From DASUPK01 sp963736685 (GTDB taxonomy: Bacteria > Actinomycetota > Thermoleophilia > Solirubrobacterales > 70-9), in contig CAVTPZ010000015.1 in NCBI GenBank assembly GCA_963736685.1, forward strand, positions 176,287 to 240,286: a stretch of DNA of 64,000 nucleotides. The letters run 5' to 3'. The first letter of the stretch is position 1; each line of letters opens with the position of its first letter. The position numbers and the translations under genes are program-made. The notes under the pieces were generated by a model. The model did not search any database, was not told where the DNA came from, and was given only the letters and a program-made list of their open reading frames with translations. Positions 17,120 to 24,682 of this stretch are shown piece by piece.

Positions 17120-17917
17120 TCACCCCCTGGCGGCGAGGGCTTCGTGTCCGGCGAGTAGCTTCACCGAGAGCAGAAGCGCCGCGGCGAGCGCGATCAGGAC
17201 GGCTGCCAGGGCGAGTGCGCCGGTGAAGTCGGTGTTGAACTCGGCGAAGATCGCCAGAGGCGCCGTCTGGGTCGTCCCGGGAAACGACCCCGCGAACATC
17301 AGGGTCGCGCCGAACTCGCCGAGCGCACGGCCCAGCGCAAGAGAGAACCCTGCCAGCAGGCCGGGGCGCGCCGAGGGAATCGCGACCGAGACCAACGTTC
17401 GCAACGGACGCGCGCCGAGCTGCTCCGAGGCCTCGATCATCGATTGCGGGACGGCGGCGAAGGCGGCGACCGCTCCGCGGACGTAGAAGGGCGACGCAAC
17501 GAAAGTCAGGGCAACCACGACGCCGGCCGTCTCGAAGACCAGCTCGACGCCTGCGTCTGAGAGGGCCGACCCGAGAATCCCGTTTGGCCCGAAGGCGGCC
17601 AGGAGAGCCAGCCCGGCGACTGCCGGAGGAACGATCAGCGGCAGCTCGATCAGCGTCAGGACCATCGAACGGCCGCGAAAATGCCGGGTGGCGAGGACGT
17701 AGGCGGCGGGGGTCCCGATCGCGACGATGAGCAGCATCGAGATGGCCGCCGTCTCGAAGCTCAACCGCAGGGCTTCCCGCGCGCTTTCATCACCCAGCGC
17801 GTCGAGCAGCCTGCCGGGCCCGGTGTGGGTGTAGATCGCAACGATGGGCAGGGTGAGGAAGACGAGCAGCGCCGCGAGGGCAAGGAAGCTCACGAGGGCG
17901 AAGGTTCGTCGGCCCAT
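17120..17917 (-). CDS. modB: Molybdate ABC transporter permease ModB
   Basis: A 265-residue inner-membrane permease with about six hydrophobic segments and the EAA loop (ASEQLGARPLRTLVSVAIPSA) that docks the ATPase. LGRALGEFGATLMFAGSFPG is typical of ModB/CysW permeases. Start at ATG 17917, one base after the modA stop. The reading frame extends upstream but only into the modA end. No ModC ATPase gene follows; the next gene is on the other strand. Confidence 0.93.
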   Translation of the reverse strand: MGRRTFALVSFLALAALLVFLTLPIVAIYTHTGPGRLLDALGDESAREALRLSFETAAISMLLIVAIGTPAAYVLATRHFRGRSMVLTLIELPLIVPPAVAGLALLAAFGPNGILGSALSDAGVELVFETAGVVVALTFVASPFYVRGAVAAFAAVPQSMIEASEQLGARPLRTLVSVAIPSARPGLLAGFSLALGRALGEFGATLMFAGSFPGTTQTAPLAIFAEFNTDFTGALALAAVLIALAAALLLSVKLLAGHEALAARG

Positions 17918-17918
17918 C

Positions 17919-18671
17919 TCAACCCGGTGGCAGGAATCCCGCCTGACGGAGATGGGGGACCCCCGCACCCCCAGGCTCGAGTCCCTGAACGAATCGCCGT
18001 GCCAACTCAGCGTCCGGGGCATCCGAGACGACGCCGATTCCATAGGCGACCTCCGGCTGCAGGGATTCGGGTAGCTGGATCGCCCTCACCGCATCGCCGG
18101 CCGCCGTGACGTCGGTTACGTAGACGAATCCCGCATCGGCCGCGCCCTGCGTCAGCTTGCCGATGATCGAGGAGACGTCGGGCTCCTCTGACCGAACATT
18201 GGCGAGGATCGCGGAGCTCTCAGCCTTCGGCAACCTGGAGAGGACCTCCCGCGTATAGGCGCCGATCGGCACGCTGGGGTCTCCGATCACCAGCGATACC
18301 CCGGGCTTCGCGACGGCCTCGAGGGAATCGATGTCGCCATCCGCGGGAACAGCGAGGACGAGCCGGTTCCGGGCGAAGACGACCGGCTTCTCGAGCAGGC
18401 CCTTCTTGTAGAGCTCGTCCGGGTATTGGGTGTTGGCCGAAGCGAAGACGTCGGGCCTGGCGCCCTGCTCGATCTGGGCCGCCAGCTGGTCGGACCCGGC
18501 AAATGACTGATGGATCTGATCGTCCGGGAAGGCAGCGGTCGCGTAGTCGTCGAAGGCGGACCGCAGCGAGGCGGCGGCCGAGACGCGGAGCTCTGAGTGG
18601 TCCGAGCTGCCACAGCCGATCGCTCCGGCCGCCACCAGGGCGAGCGACGCGACCGTGACGAGTCGCCGCAC
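17919..18671 (-). CDS. modA: Molybdate-binding lipoprotein ModA
   Basis: A 250-residue periplasmic-type binding protein anchored as a lipoprotein. It begins at GTG 18671 (overlapping the upstream stop as TAGTG) with a hydrophobic segment closed by AGAIGC, a lipobox. Mature sequence has VSAAASLRSAFDD, FAGSDQLAAQIEQGA and ADVFASANT-like text, all typical ModA oxyanion-contact regions. It delivers molybdate to ModB. It is located close to the whole Moco-synthesis set, which makes molybdate the likely ligand. Confidence 0.93.
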   Translation of the reverse strand: MRRLVTVASLALVAAGAIGCGSSDHSELRVSAAASLRSAFDDYATAAFPDDQIHQSFAGSDQLAAQIEQGARPDVFASANTQYPDELYKKGLLEKPVVFARNRLVLAVPADGDIDSLEAVAKPGVSLVIGDPSVPIGAYTREVLSRLPKAESSAILANVRSEEPDVSSIIGKLTQGAADAGFVYVTDVTAAGDAVRAIQLPESLQPEVAYGIGVVSDAPDAELARRFVQGLEPGGAGVPHLRQAGFLPPG

Positions 18672-19069
18672 TAGTCGGTTCGCTCCACCATCACCGAGGT
18701 TGCCTTGACGAGGGCCGTGGCCTTGACTCCCTCGGCGAGCTTCATCTCCTCCACGGAGTCCCGCGTGATCGCCGCCGTCACCCGATGCGGACCGGCCTCG
18801 ATCTCGACCAGCGCCATCACCCCGGCGACCTCGACCGAGCGGACCACTCCCGCGAACCGGTTCCTGGCCGAGAAGCTGTCCCCCGTCCGATGCCGGCCCG
18901 GTGCCTTCCGCAGCCGCTCGATCTCGCGCCTCGGCACCCGCCGGCGGTTCCGCTGGTCCCGGGTCGTCTTGATGCGCCCGGCCCGATCCCACCGCCGGAT
19001 CGTGTCGGCGCTCACGCCGAGCTCCGCGGCTGCCTCTCCGATCGCCAGGCTCTGTGCCTGCCTAGGCAT
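18671..19069 (-). CDS. Helix-turn-helix / TOBE (Mop) domain molybdate regulator
   Basis: A 132-residue protein. Residues about 8-55 are a MerR/excisionase-type HTH (IGEAAAELGVSADTIRRWDR) and residues about 65-130 a single TOBE/Mop domain (SARNRFAGVVRSVEVAGVMA … GVKATALVKATSVMV) that binds molybdate. This architecture is a simplified ModE-like sensor common in Actinobacteria. It is the first gene of the modA-modB operon (TAGTG overlap), so it most likely autoregulates molybdate uptake. Confidence 0.87.
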   Translation of the reverse strand: MPRQAQSLAIGEAAAELGVSADTIRRWDRAGRIKTTRDQRNRRRVPRREIERLRKAPGRHRTGDSFSARNRFAGVVRSVEVAGVMALVEIEAGPHRVTAAITRDSVEEMKLAEGVKATALVKATSVMVERTD

Positions 19070-19161
19070 TGCTTGGGCAGGCTATCGACTCTGTGACGGC
19101 AGGCGCCGGGCAGCCGGCTGCGCAACTTGTTCGCCCGGCGGGGTTTGGAAGACTCAGTGCC

Positions 19162-19599
19162 ATGAGTCATATAAGGCCAGGGACAGCAGGAGCGGTTGCC
19201 ACTGCGGCGATCTGCGCGGCGCTCGCGCTCATGGCGCCTGCGGGCTTCGGTTCGCCGAAGGCCACGGGCGCGGCCGACACCGAGGAGCTGGTGGCCTATC
19301 TGCCCGCCGGCAAGATCAAGGTGGGGAAGAACATCTCGTATCGATTTCAGTGCCTCACCGACTGCCAGGTGACGGCCAGCGCGACGCTCGCCCTGAAGGG
19401 CCCGAACCTCGGCCCGGCCGTCGATACGGGGATCTTCACGGCAGGGGAGATCGGGGCGCAGTTCCTGACCCTGAACAAGGCGGCCCGCTCAGAGATCAAG
19501 AGCCACCTCGGCGCGGCCAAGCTCCGGACCTCGATCACCGCGACCAATTCGGCCGGCCAGACCGACACCGACACACACGTGTTCAGGTTCAGGAGCTAG
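19162..19599 (+). CDS. Secreted protein of unknown function
   Basis: A 145-residue protein starting MSHIRPG with a clear signal peptide (hydrophobic AVATAAICAALALMAPAG, cleavage near FGS or ATGA). The mature part is a predicted beta-rich domain with CLTDCQVTASATLALKGP and repeated Thr/Ala strands ending THVFRFRS, resembling the extracellular beta-sandwich repeats common in soil actinobacteria. No family is recognised. It is divergent from the mod operon. Confidence 0.7.
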   Translation: MSHIRPGTAGAVATAAICAALALMAPAGFGSPKATGAADTEELVAYLPAGKIKVGKNISYRFQCLTDCQVTASATLALKGPNLGPAVDTGIFTAGEIGAQFLTLNKAARSEIKSHLGAAKLRTSITATNSAGQTDTDTHVFRFRS

Positions 19600-19659
19600 G
19601 CCGCCAGGGTCTGGACAAACGTTCGGAAAAATGGCTAACTTCTTCTCCGGAGACTGATC

Positions 19660-20313
19660 TTGACTTGGGGCGTTAACCGACGGACTGTGAAACTGGCGAC
19701 GCTGACCACCCTCGGCAGCGTTTGCGCTGCCCTGGCGATCGGGGGCGGCACTGCACCGGCGCAGACCGGATTCCTGGCGTGTGCCAAGGTGAAGAAGCCC
19801 GGCAAGGGGCTGCTGCGGATGTCGTCCACCGGCACCTGCCGGGGAAATGAGCGCGGCGTCCTGATCAACCAAACGGGACCGCAGGGCCCGGCGGGAACGC
19901 CGGGAGGGCCGCAGGGAATCCAGGGCCCGCCGGGCATTCAGGGCCCGCCGGGTCCACCCGGGACCAATGGGACCAACGGCACGAACGGGACCAACGGCGC
20001 GCCGGGTACTCCGGGCACGCCCGGAACCAACGGGGTCAGCGGATATGTGATCACCACTCCCGCGACGTCGGCGGCCCAGTCCGACAACAGCCAGACGCAG
20101 GATGTGACCTGCCCTGCAGGCAAGTCCGTGCTCGGCGGCGGATATCAGATCGCGAGAACCGATCCGAGCGACAAGGTGGTCGCCACAGAGAGCTATCCGG
20201 TCAGCTCGACCACGTGGCGGGTCACGGCGGAGCTGATCGCGTCCACGCCGGGGCCAGGCCCAACCGGCACGTGGACGGTCACCGCGATCGCCACCTGCGC
20301 CACGGCTTCCTAG
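19660..20313 (+). CDS. Secreted collagen-like (Gly-X-Y repeat) protein
   Basis: A 217-residue protein from TTG 19660, chosen because GGAG at 19649-19652 is well spaced. A signal peptide (about residues 1-34, ending TAPA) precedes a Cys-bearing segment. About 18 Gly-X-Y triplets follow (residues 73-128: GPQ, GPA, GIQ, GPP, then GTN repeats and GTP repeats), with an 85-residue C-terminal domain around CPAGKSVLGGGYQI. The triplet stretch should form a collagen-like triple helix, with the tail as a trimerising or binding head. Role unknown; it is probably surface-exposed. Confidence 0.82.
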   Translation: MTWGVNRRTVKLATLTTLGSVCAALAIGGGTAPAQTGFLACAKVKKPGKGLLRMSSTGTCRGNERGVLINQTGPQGPAGTPGGPQGIQGPPGIQGPPGPPGTNGTNGTNGTNGAPGTPGTPGTNGVSGYVITTPATSAAQSDNSQTQDVTCPAGKSVLGGGYQIARTDPSDKVVATESYPVSSTTWRVTAELIASTPGPGPTGTWTVTAIATCATAS

Positions 20314-20327
20314 CGGGGGCAAACAGC

Positions 20328-20861
20328 ATGCCGAAGGCGCGTCCCATCATGGGAATTGGGATCGCGGTGGTTGCGCTCCTGCTCGCCGGATGCGGGGGGT
20401 CCGAGGATCCCACGAGCACCGCATCGGCTGGGCCCAACCCGCAGCGCCCGGCGGTCGTCAGCCTGGACAGGCTTCGGAGCCTCGCGGAAGACACCGGACA
20501 CCCGGTCTATTGGGCCGGACCGCGCCCCGGCGGCTACGAGCTGACCGTGGATGTGAACCGCAACATCTTCATCCGCTACCTCGAGGGGAGGGTGCCGGCG
20601 GGGTCGCGTCGCCAGACCTCGTTGACGGTGGCGACCTACCCCTATGCCAACGCCTACCGGACGCTTGAGTCCACCTCGCACCAGCCTGGAGCCACGGCCG
20701 ACCACACTCCCGACGGCGGACTGGTCGTGTCCATCGCGGGCGGGAACGACAACGTACACATCGCCTACCCGAGCCGCGACATCCAAATCGAGGTCTATGA
20801 CCCACGTCCGGGAAGAGCGATGGCGCTGGCGACCGGGGGGGACATCGTCCCGCTCCCGTGA
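20328..20861 (+). CDS. Lipoprotein of unknown function
   Basis: A 177-residue protein starting MPKARPIMG, with a hydrophobic stretch ending in the lipobox LLAGC at about residue 22, so it should be anchored outside the membrane. The mature part has PVYWAGPRPGGYELTVDVN and FIRYLEGRVPAG, a pattern seen in unannotated actinobacterial lipoproteins. It follows the collagen-like gene by 14 bases and is probably in the same transcript. The long upstream extension of this frame belongs to the previous gene. Confidence 0.75.
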   Translation: MPKARPIMGIGIAVVALLLAGCGGSEDPTSTASAGPNPQRPAVVSLDRLRSLAEDTGHPVYWAGPRPGGYELTVDVNRNIFIRYLEGRVPAGSRRQTSLTVATYPYANAYRTLESTSHQPGATADHTPDGGLVVSIAGGNDNVHIAYPSRDIQIEVYDPRPGRAMALATGGDIVPLP

Positions 20862-20985
20862 CTCTCGTGAGCCCCTGCCGTCACCCGCCAGCTTGGGCTA
20901 GGCTTGGAGCGTCAGATTTTCGTCCAAGGACGGGCGGATACCTCAAGCCAATGACCGTGGGTTGTCGGATTGCCGGAGTGTTGAA

Positions 20986-21864
20986 GTGAGCCAGGAGAAG
21001 CGCAGCACAACGACCAACGGCACTGCCGTGAGGGTTAGGGAAACCCCGGAGCCGCCGGAGAACCGAACCGATCGCGAGCTGGACGCCGATCCCGCGATCC
21101 GTCCCGGGATGCGCAGGTTTCGCCCTCGTCGCAAGGATGTCACTGAAGGGGGCGATGCGTATGGCAGGCAGATCGCCGAGCAGCGCGTCAATCTGGGGTT
21201 GACCCGAAACGACTTGGCGGACAGGATCGGGACCCTTCCCACCACCATCGCGTCGATCGAGGACGGGGACCTCCCGAGGGCCAAGATGCGCAACCAGCTT
21301 GCGGTCGCGTTGAACAGCGAACCGGCAAATCGGACCCCCAGTGCAGCCTCCGAATCTTCGCCCCGCAGCCGGGTGCGCAGACCCCGTCGACCGGCCGGCG
21401 CAGGATGGTTCCTGGGGGCCCTCCCGGTCGTGAGCATCCTCATCGCCGCGGGCCTCGCAGTCGGTGCTGTCCTCTTGGAAGGCCAGCTCTCCGGTGCCGA
21501 CGGAGCACCTGCCGCGCAGCGGTTGGTGGCCGTTTCGGCCGGGCTGGGTCCTGCGGCGTCGATCCACCGGGCACGCGTGCAGGCGCAGAAGGAGGCGGCG
21601 GCGGAGGCGCGGCGGGCCGCCGAGAAGAGGCGTGAGCGCGCGGCAGCCGCGGCCGCGGCGGCCGAGGCGGCCGCGGCAAGGAAGGCGGCGGCCAAGCAGG
21701 CCAATCAGGGAACCGCCACCCAGACCCCGCCGGTCACCCAGCCCGTCGCGCCCTCACCCGCGCCGAGCGGTGGCGGCGGGAGTGGAGGGGGCGGCTCGAG
21801 CGGAGGCGGCGGCTCGAGCGGGGGCGCACCTTCGCTCCAGCACGGAATCGGCAACGGCGGCTGA
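20986..21864 (+). CDS. Cytoplasmic HTH - transmembrane - Ala-rich coiled coil protein (RodZ-like layout)
   Basis: A 292-residue protein from GTG 20986 (GGAG at 20974 supports this start over TTG 20962). Order of parts: basic N-terminus, XRE-type HTH (YGRQIAEQRVNLGLTRNDLA … TTIASIEDGDLP), linker, one membrane helix (LGALPVVSILIAAGLAVGAV), an extracytoplasmic Ala/Arg-rich coiled coil of about 70 residues, and a Pro then Gly/Ser-rich tail. RodZ has the same HTH-TM-extracellular order and organises cell shape, but the sequence likeness is weak, so function is unproven. Confidence 0.65.
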   Translation: MSQEKRSTTTNGTAVRVRETPEPPENRTDRELDADPAIRPGMRRFRPRRKDVTEGGDAYGRQIAEQRVNLGLTRNDLADRIGTLPTTIASIEDGDLPRAKMRNQLAVALNSEPANRTPSAASESSPRSRVRRPRRPAGAGWFLGALPVVSILIAAGLAVGAVLLEGQLSGADGAPAAQRLVAVSAGLGPAASIHRARVQAQKEAAAEARRAAEKRRERAAAAAAAAEAAAARKAAAKQANQGTATQTPPVTQPVAPSPAPSGGGGSGGGGSSGGGGSSGGAPSLQHGIGNGG

Positions 21865-21918
21865 CCTCTAGCGCAGTCTTGTCCTAGCGCTGGCCCGTTC
21901 TCGCTTTGTCGATTGGGA

Positions 21919-21959
21919 TGCCGGAGGAGGGACTCGAACCCCCGACACGCGGATTATGA
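21919..21959 (-). other. 3' half of a tRNA gene (attachment-site remnant)
   Basis: Reading the minus strand from 21959 to 21919 gives an anticodon-loop half with anticodon position CAT and A37-A38, a 3' anticodon arm TCCGC, a 5-base variable loop, a perfect T-arm (GGGGG TTCGAGT CCCTC, one G-T pair) and the 3' acceptor strand CTCCGGC with discriminator A. Upstream of the loop nothing pairs: no D-arm and no GCCGGAG 5' acceptor strand. So only the 3' half exists, as left by integrases that recombine inside tRNA genes. CCA is not encoded. Confidence 0.7.
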
Positions 21960-22118
21960 TGACGGCGAGGAGGGGTCATCTGAGGCTGAGTAGGGGCCTG
22001 ACAGGCGTCCTGAGGTGCGCTCAGTTGGCTCCGAAGTCGGGAGTTCGACGCACAGTTGGACGCACGGTCGGCTGGGGACGGTTGGGCTCCAAACGGTGCC
22101 CGAATAGGCTGACCGTCG

Positions 22119-23144
22119 ATGGGAGCGGCATCGTTTACGGGTAGCACACCGGGATCCGGGCTCACCGTTGTTGTCACGGGTCCGACCGGCGAGATCGGAA
22201 AACCGTTCGTCCGTGCTCTGGAAGTCACGCCCGAGGTTGGGCGGGTCCTGGCGATGGCGCGGCGGCCGTTTGATCCGCGCGAACTGGGCTGGAGCAAGAC
22301 CGAGTACCGCGAGGGGGACATCCTGGACCGGACCGCTGTCGACGAGCTCGTTGCGGACGTCGATGTCGTCGTACACCTCGCCTTCATCGTGGTGAAGGCG
22401 ACGGCAAGGAGCTACGACATCAACATCGAGGGATCGCGCAACGTGTTCGATGCAACCGTGGCCGCCGGTGTTCCGAGGCTCGTCTACACCTCGTCGGTCG
22501 CGGCCTATGGCTACCGCGACCACGATGGGCCGCTCACCGAGGAGATGCCGACCAGGGGCACAGAGCGACACGCGTACTCGCACCAGAAGGCCGAGGTCGA
22601 GCGTGTGCTGCACGAGGCGCTCACCGATGCGGCTACTGACGCCTACGTGTTCCGGCCCTGCATCGTTGCTGGGCCAGAGGCCCCTGCACTGCTCGACCAG
22701 CTTCCATATCTGCGCCTCGAGCACAAGGTTCCGGCCGCCGCGCTGCGATTGATCAGGGGGCTGCCCGCGGTCAAGCCGGTCCTGCCCGATCATGGCGTGC
22801 CGTTCCAGCTCGTCCACCACGACGATGTCGCCGCGGCCTTGGTGGCGGGTGTGCTGGGGCGGGGCCAGCCGGGCGTCTACAACCTCGCGGGGTCCGGCGA
22901 GGTTCGATGGTCCGACGTCGCCAAGGAGCTCGATTGGTACACCGTCCGGATTCCCAGGAGCGCGATCGACGTATCCGCGAACCTGATCGGCCACATCCCG
23001 CCGCTCGCGATCGAAGCAGGATGGCTCGAGGCGCTGCGCGTCCCGATGCTGATGGACTGCACGCGCGCTCGAGAACAGCTCGGGTGGCGGCCCGCCTACG
23101 ACGGCCGTCAAACGCTCCATGAACTGGTCGCCGCGCACAGGTAG
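22119..23144 (+). CDS. NAD(P)-dependent epimerase/dehydratase (extended SDR)
   Basis: A 341-residue extended SDR: NAD-binding TGPTGEIGKPFVRAL near residue 20, VDVVVHLAFIV, YTSSVAAYGY, and the active-site YSHQK (Tyr-x-x-x-Lys). The C-terminal substrate domain has FQLVHHDDVAAAL. The substrate could be a nucleotide sugar or a hydroxy-ketone. It is the first complete gene to the right of the tRNA remnant. It converges with the CMD gene. Confidence 0.88.
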   Translation: MGAASFTGSTPGSGLTVVVTGPTGEIGKPFVRALEVTPEVGRVLAMARRPFDPRELGWSKTEYREGDILDRTAVDELVADVDVVVHLAFIVVKATARSYDINIEGSRNVFDATVAAGVPRLVYTSSVAAYGYRDHDGPLTEEMPTRGTERHAYSHQKAEVERVLHEALTDAATDAYVFRPCIVAGPEAPALLDQLPYLRLEHKVPAAALRLIRGLPAVKPVLPDHGVPFQLVHHDDVAAALVAGVLGRGQPGVYNLAGSGEVRWSDVAKELDWYTVRIPRSAIDVSANLIGHIPPLAIEAGWLEALRVPMLMDCTRAREQLGWRPAYDGRQTLHELVAAHR

Positions 23145-23166
23145 CAGTGGGCCAACCGCCACCGGA

Positions 23167-23784
23167 TCACCTCCGCTCCCCAGGACGCTCCTCCACCTGG
23201 ATCCCGAGTCCACCGATCGCGGATGCCAGGCCCTGGTAGTGCCCGATCAGCATGCATAGTTCGATCGCCTCGAGGTCGCTGAGACTCGCCTGAACCGCGC
23301 TCCAAGTCGCGTCCGAGAGAGCTCGCCGGGCGAGCAGCTCGTCGCTCGCGGCCAGCAACGCAAGCTGACGCTCCGTGAAGCCGCCAGCCGGAGAACTGTC
23401 GGCCACGCCCGCGACCTCGTCCGGCGTCAGCCCCACGCGCAGCCCGATCGGTACGTGCTGGCGCCACTCGTACGCCGAGCGGCACTGCCACGCTACCCGC
23501 AGAATCACGAGCTCCGTGTCGCGTCGCGGAAGCTGACCGAACGGCATCAGGCGCGTCGAGTAGCGCAGCCAGGCGCGGAAGAGCCGCGGGTGTTGGCCGA
23601 GCGTCGTGAAGATATTCGGCGGCCCGCTGCCGGTGACGCGGCCCGTGATCTCGGCCACGGCGCTGGCCAGCGGTCGTAGGTCGCGGGGGCGGGCAGGCGC
23701 TATGCGGGGCTCGCTGGTCCGGTCGAGAGCGAGCAGCGCCTGCAGCCTGGGAGCGTTGGGGTCTCGACCGCGGCGCCTACTCAC
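23167..23784 (-). CDS. Carboxymuconolactone decarboxylase / AhpD-like family protein
   Basis: A 205-residue helical protein of the CMD superfamily: LPRRDTELVILRVAWQCRSAYEWRQH marks the helix-turn region, where AhpD-type members have a Cys-x-x-Cys; here only one Cys remains (QCRSAYEW), so thiol peroxidase activity is doubtful. ERQLALLAASDELL and IELCMLIGHYQGLAS are typical later helices. It probably follows the two ketosynthase genes in one transcript (8-base gap). Confidence 0.8.
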   Translation of the reverse strand: MSRRRGRDPNAPRLQALLALDRTSEPRIAPARPRDLRPLASAVAEITGRVTGSGPPNIFTTLGQHPRLFRAWLRYSTRLMPFGQLPRRDTELVILRVAWQCRSAYEWRQHVPIGLRVGLTPDEVAGVADSSPAGGFTERQLALLAASDELLARRALSDATWSAVQASLSDLEAIELCMLIGHYQGLASAIGGLGIQVEERPGERR

Positions 23785-23791
23785 GCTTGGA

Positions 23792-24682
23792 TCATGCCCG
23801 GTAGAGCGCGGCCACCACCGTAATCCCCGCGCCTGCAGAGACGAACAGCGCGCTGCGCCCCCCTTCGAGTCGCATGGACTCGAGCGCCACGGCCGGAGCG
23901 GCGGTGTGCGCGCCGGCGAGGTCGCCCGAGGGCGACGCTACCCGGTCGGCGGGCACGCCGAGTCGTTTCGCCAGTGCGTCGGCGAAGCCGACGACCGATG
24001 CCGTGGCGACGAGCAGGTCGAGCTCGCCGAGGTCGAACCCGTTGGCCGCCGACAGTTCCCGGGCGGTCGATTCGGCGCACTCGATCGCCCGGGTCGCGTA
24101 GGACTCGGCGATCTCGACGGTGAGGACGTTCCGGCCATCATCGGTCTCCCGACCGCGGGCGTCTTCCTGCCAGTCCATGTGGCTCTGGAACAGGTCGGCG
24201 AACTCGGGGAAGGTGTCGAACCGAAAAGAAGTGAAGCCAGCGCGGGAGTCGTCCGCCCTCAACAGCACCGCACCACCGACCGCGGGAAAGACGAACCCTT
24301 CGGAGACGCCCGGGTCCGGGTCCATGTCGCTCGCGACCACCATCCCGAGCTCCACCGTCCCCGACGCGAGCATGCCGTCAACCAGGTGAATGCCCGTCAA
24401 GAGGCCACAGGCCCCGTTGCGGACGTCGAACGAGAAGGTGCCCTGACCAACGCCGTTCTGCTGCTCCGGGTTCGCGCCGATGTCCTCCTGGATCAAGGAC
24501 GCGATCGCGGGCTCGCTGATGCTCTTGTCCTCGTAGACCCCGGCGTTGATCAGCAGGTCCACCTCGTCGGCGCTCCGGTTCGCGCGCTCCAGGCACGAGC
24601 GGGCCGCGGCGTCGGCGAGCTTCAGCGCGCCCGGCGGGCGGTCGGCAGTCGCCGTCGCGGTCGCCTCAATGATCGTGCCCAT
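23792..24682 (-). CDS. Ketosynthase III-like protein with degenerate catalytic triad
   Basis: About 296 residues of thiolase/KAS III fold. The Cys region is kept (FDVRNGACGLLTG) but the expected His loop reads LVATASVVGFADAL without His, and the late Asn position is His (GDLAGAHTAAP). It overlaps the intact KAS III gene just upstream (17 bases from ATG 24682; a start at 24700 is also possible), so the two probably form a heteromer, as in other paired ketosynthases. A non-condensing or chain-length role is inference. Confidence 0.78.
   Translation of the reverse strand: MGTIIEATATATADRPPGALKLADAAARSCLERANRSADEVDLLINAGVYEDKSISEPAIASLIQEDIGANPEQQNGVGQGTFSFDVRNGACGLLTGIHLVDGMLASGTVELGMVVASDMDPDPGVSEGFVFPAVGGAVLLRADDSRAGFTSFRFDTFPEFADLFQSHMDWQEDARGRETDDGRNVLTVEIAESYATRAIECAESTARELSAANGFDLGELDLLVATASVVGFADALAKRLGVPADRVASPSGDLAGAHTAAPAVALESMRLEGGRSALFVSAGAGITVVAALYRA

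Noticed and set aside
19876..20044. Short tandem repeats that might look like a CRISPR or minisatellite
   Set aside because: They are Gly-X-Y codon repeats inside an open frame, with no spacers or cas genes. No CRISPR array was seen in the window.
21919..21991. Complete tRNA gene
   Set aside because: The D-arm, 5' acceptor strand and 5' anticodon arm are absent on either side, so only a 3' half can be claimed.
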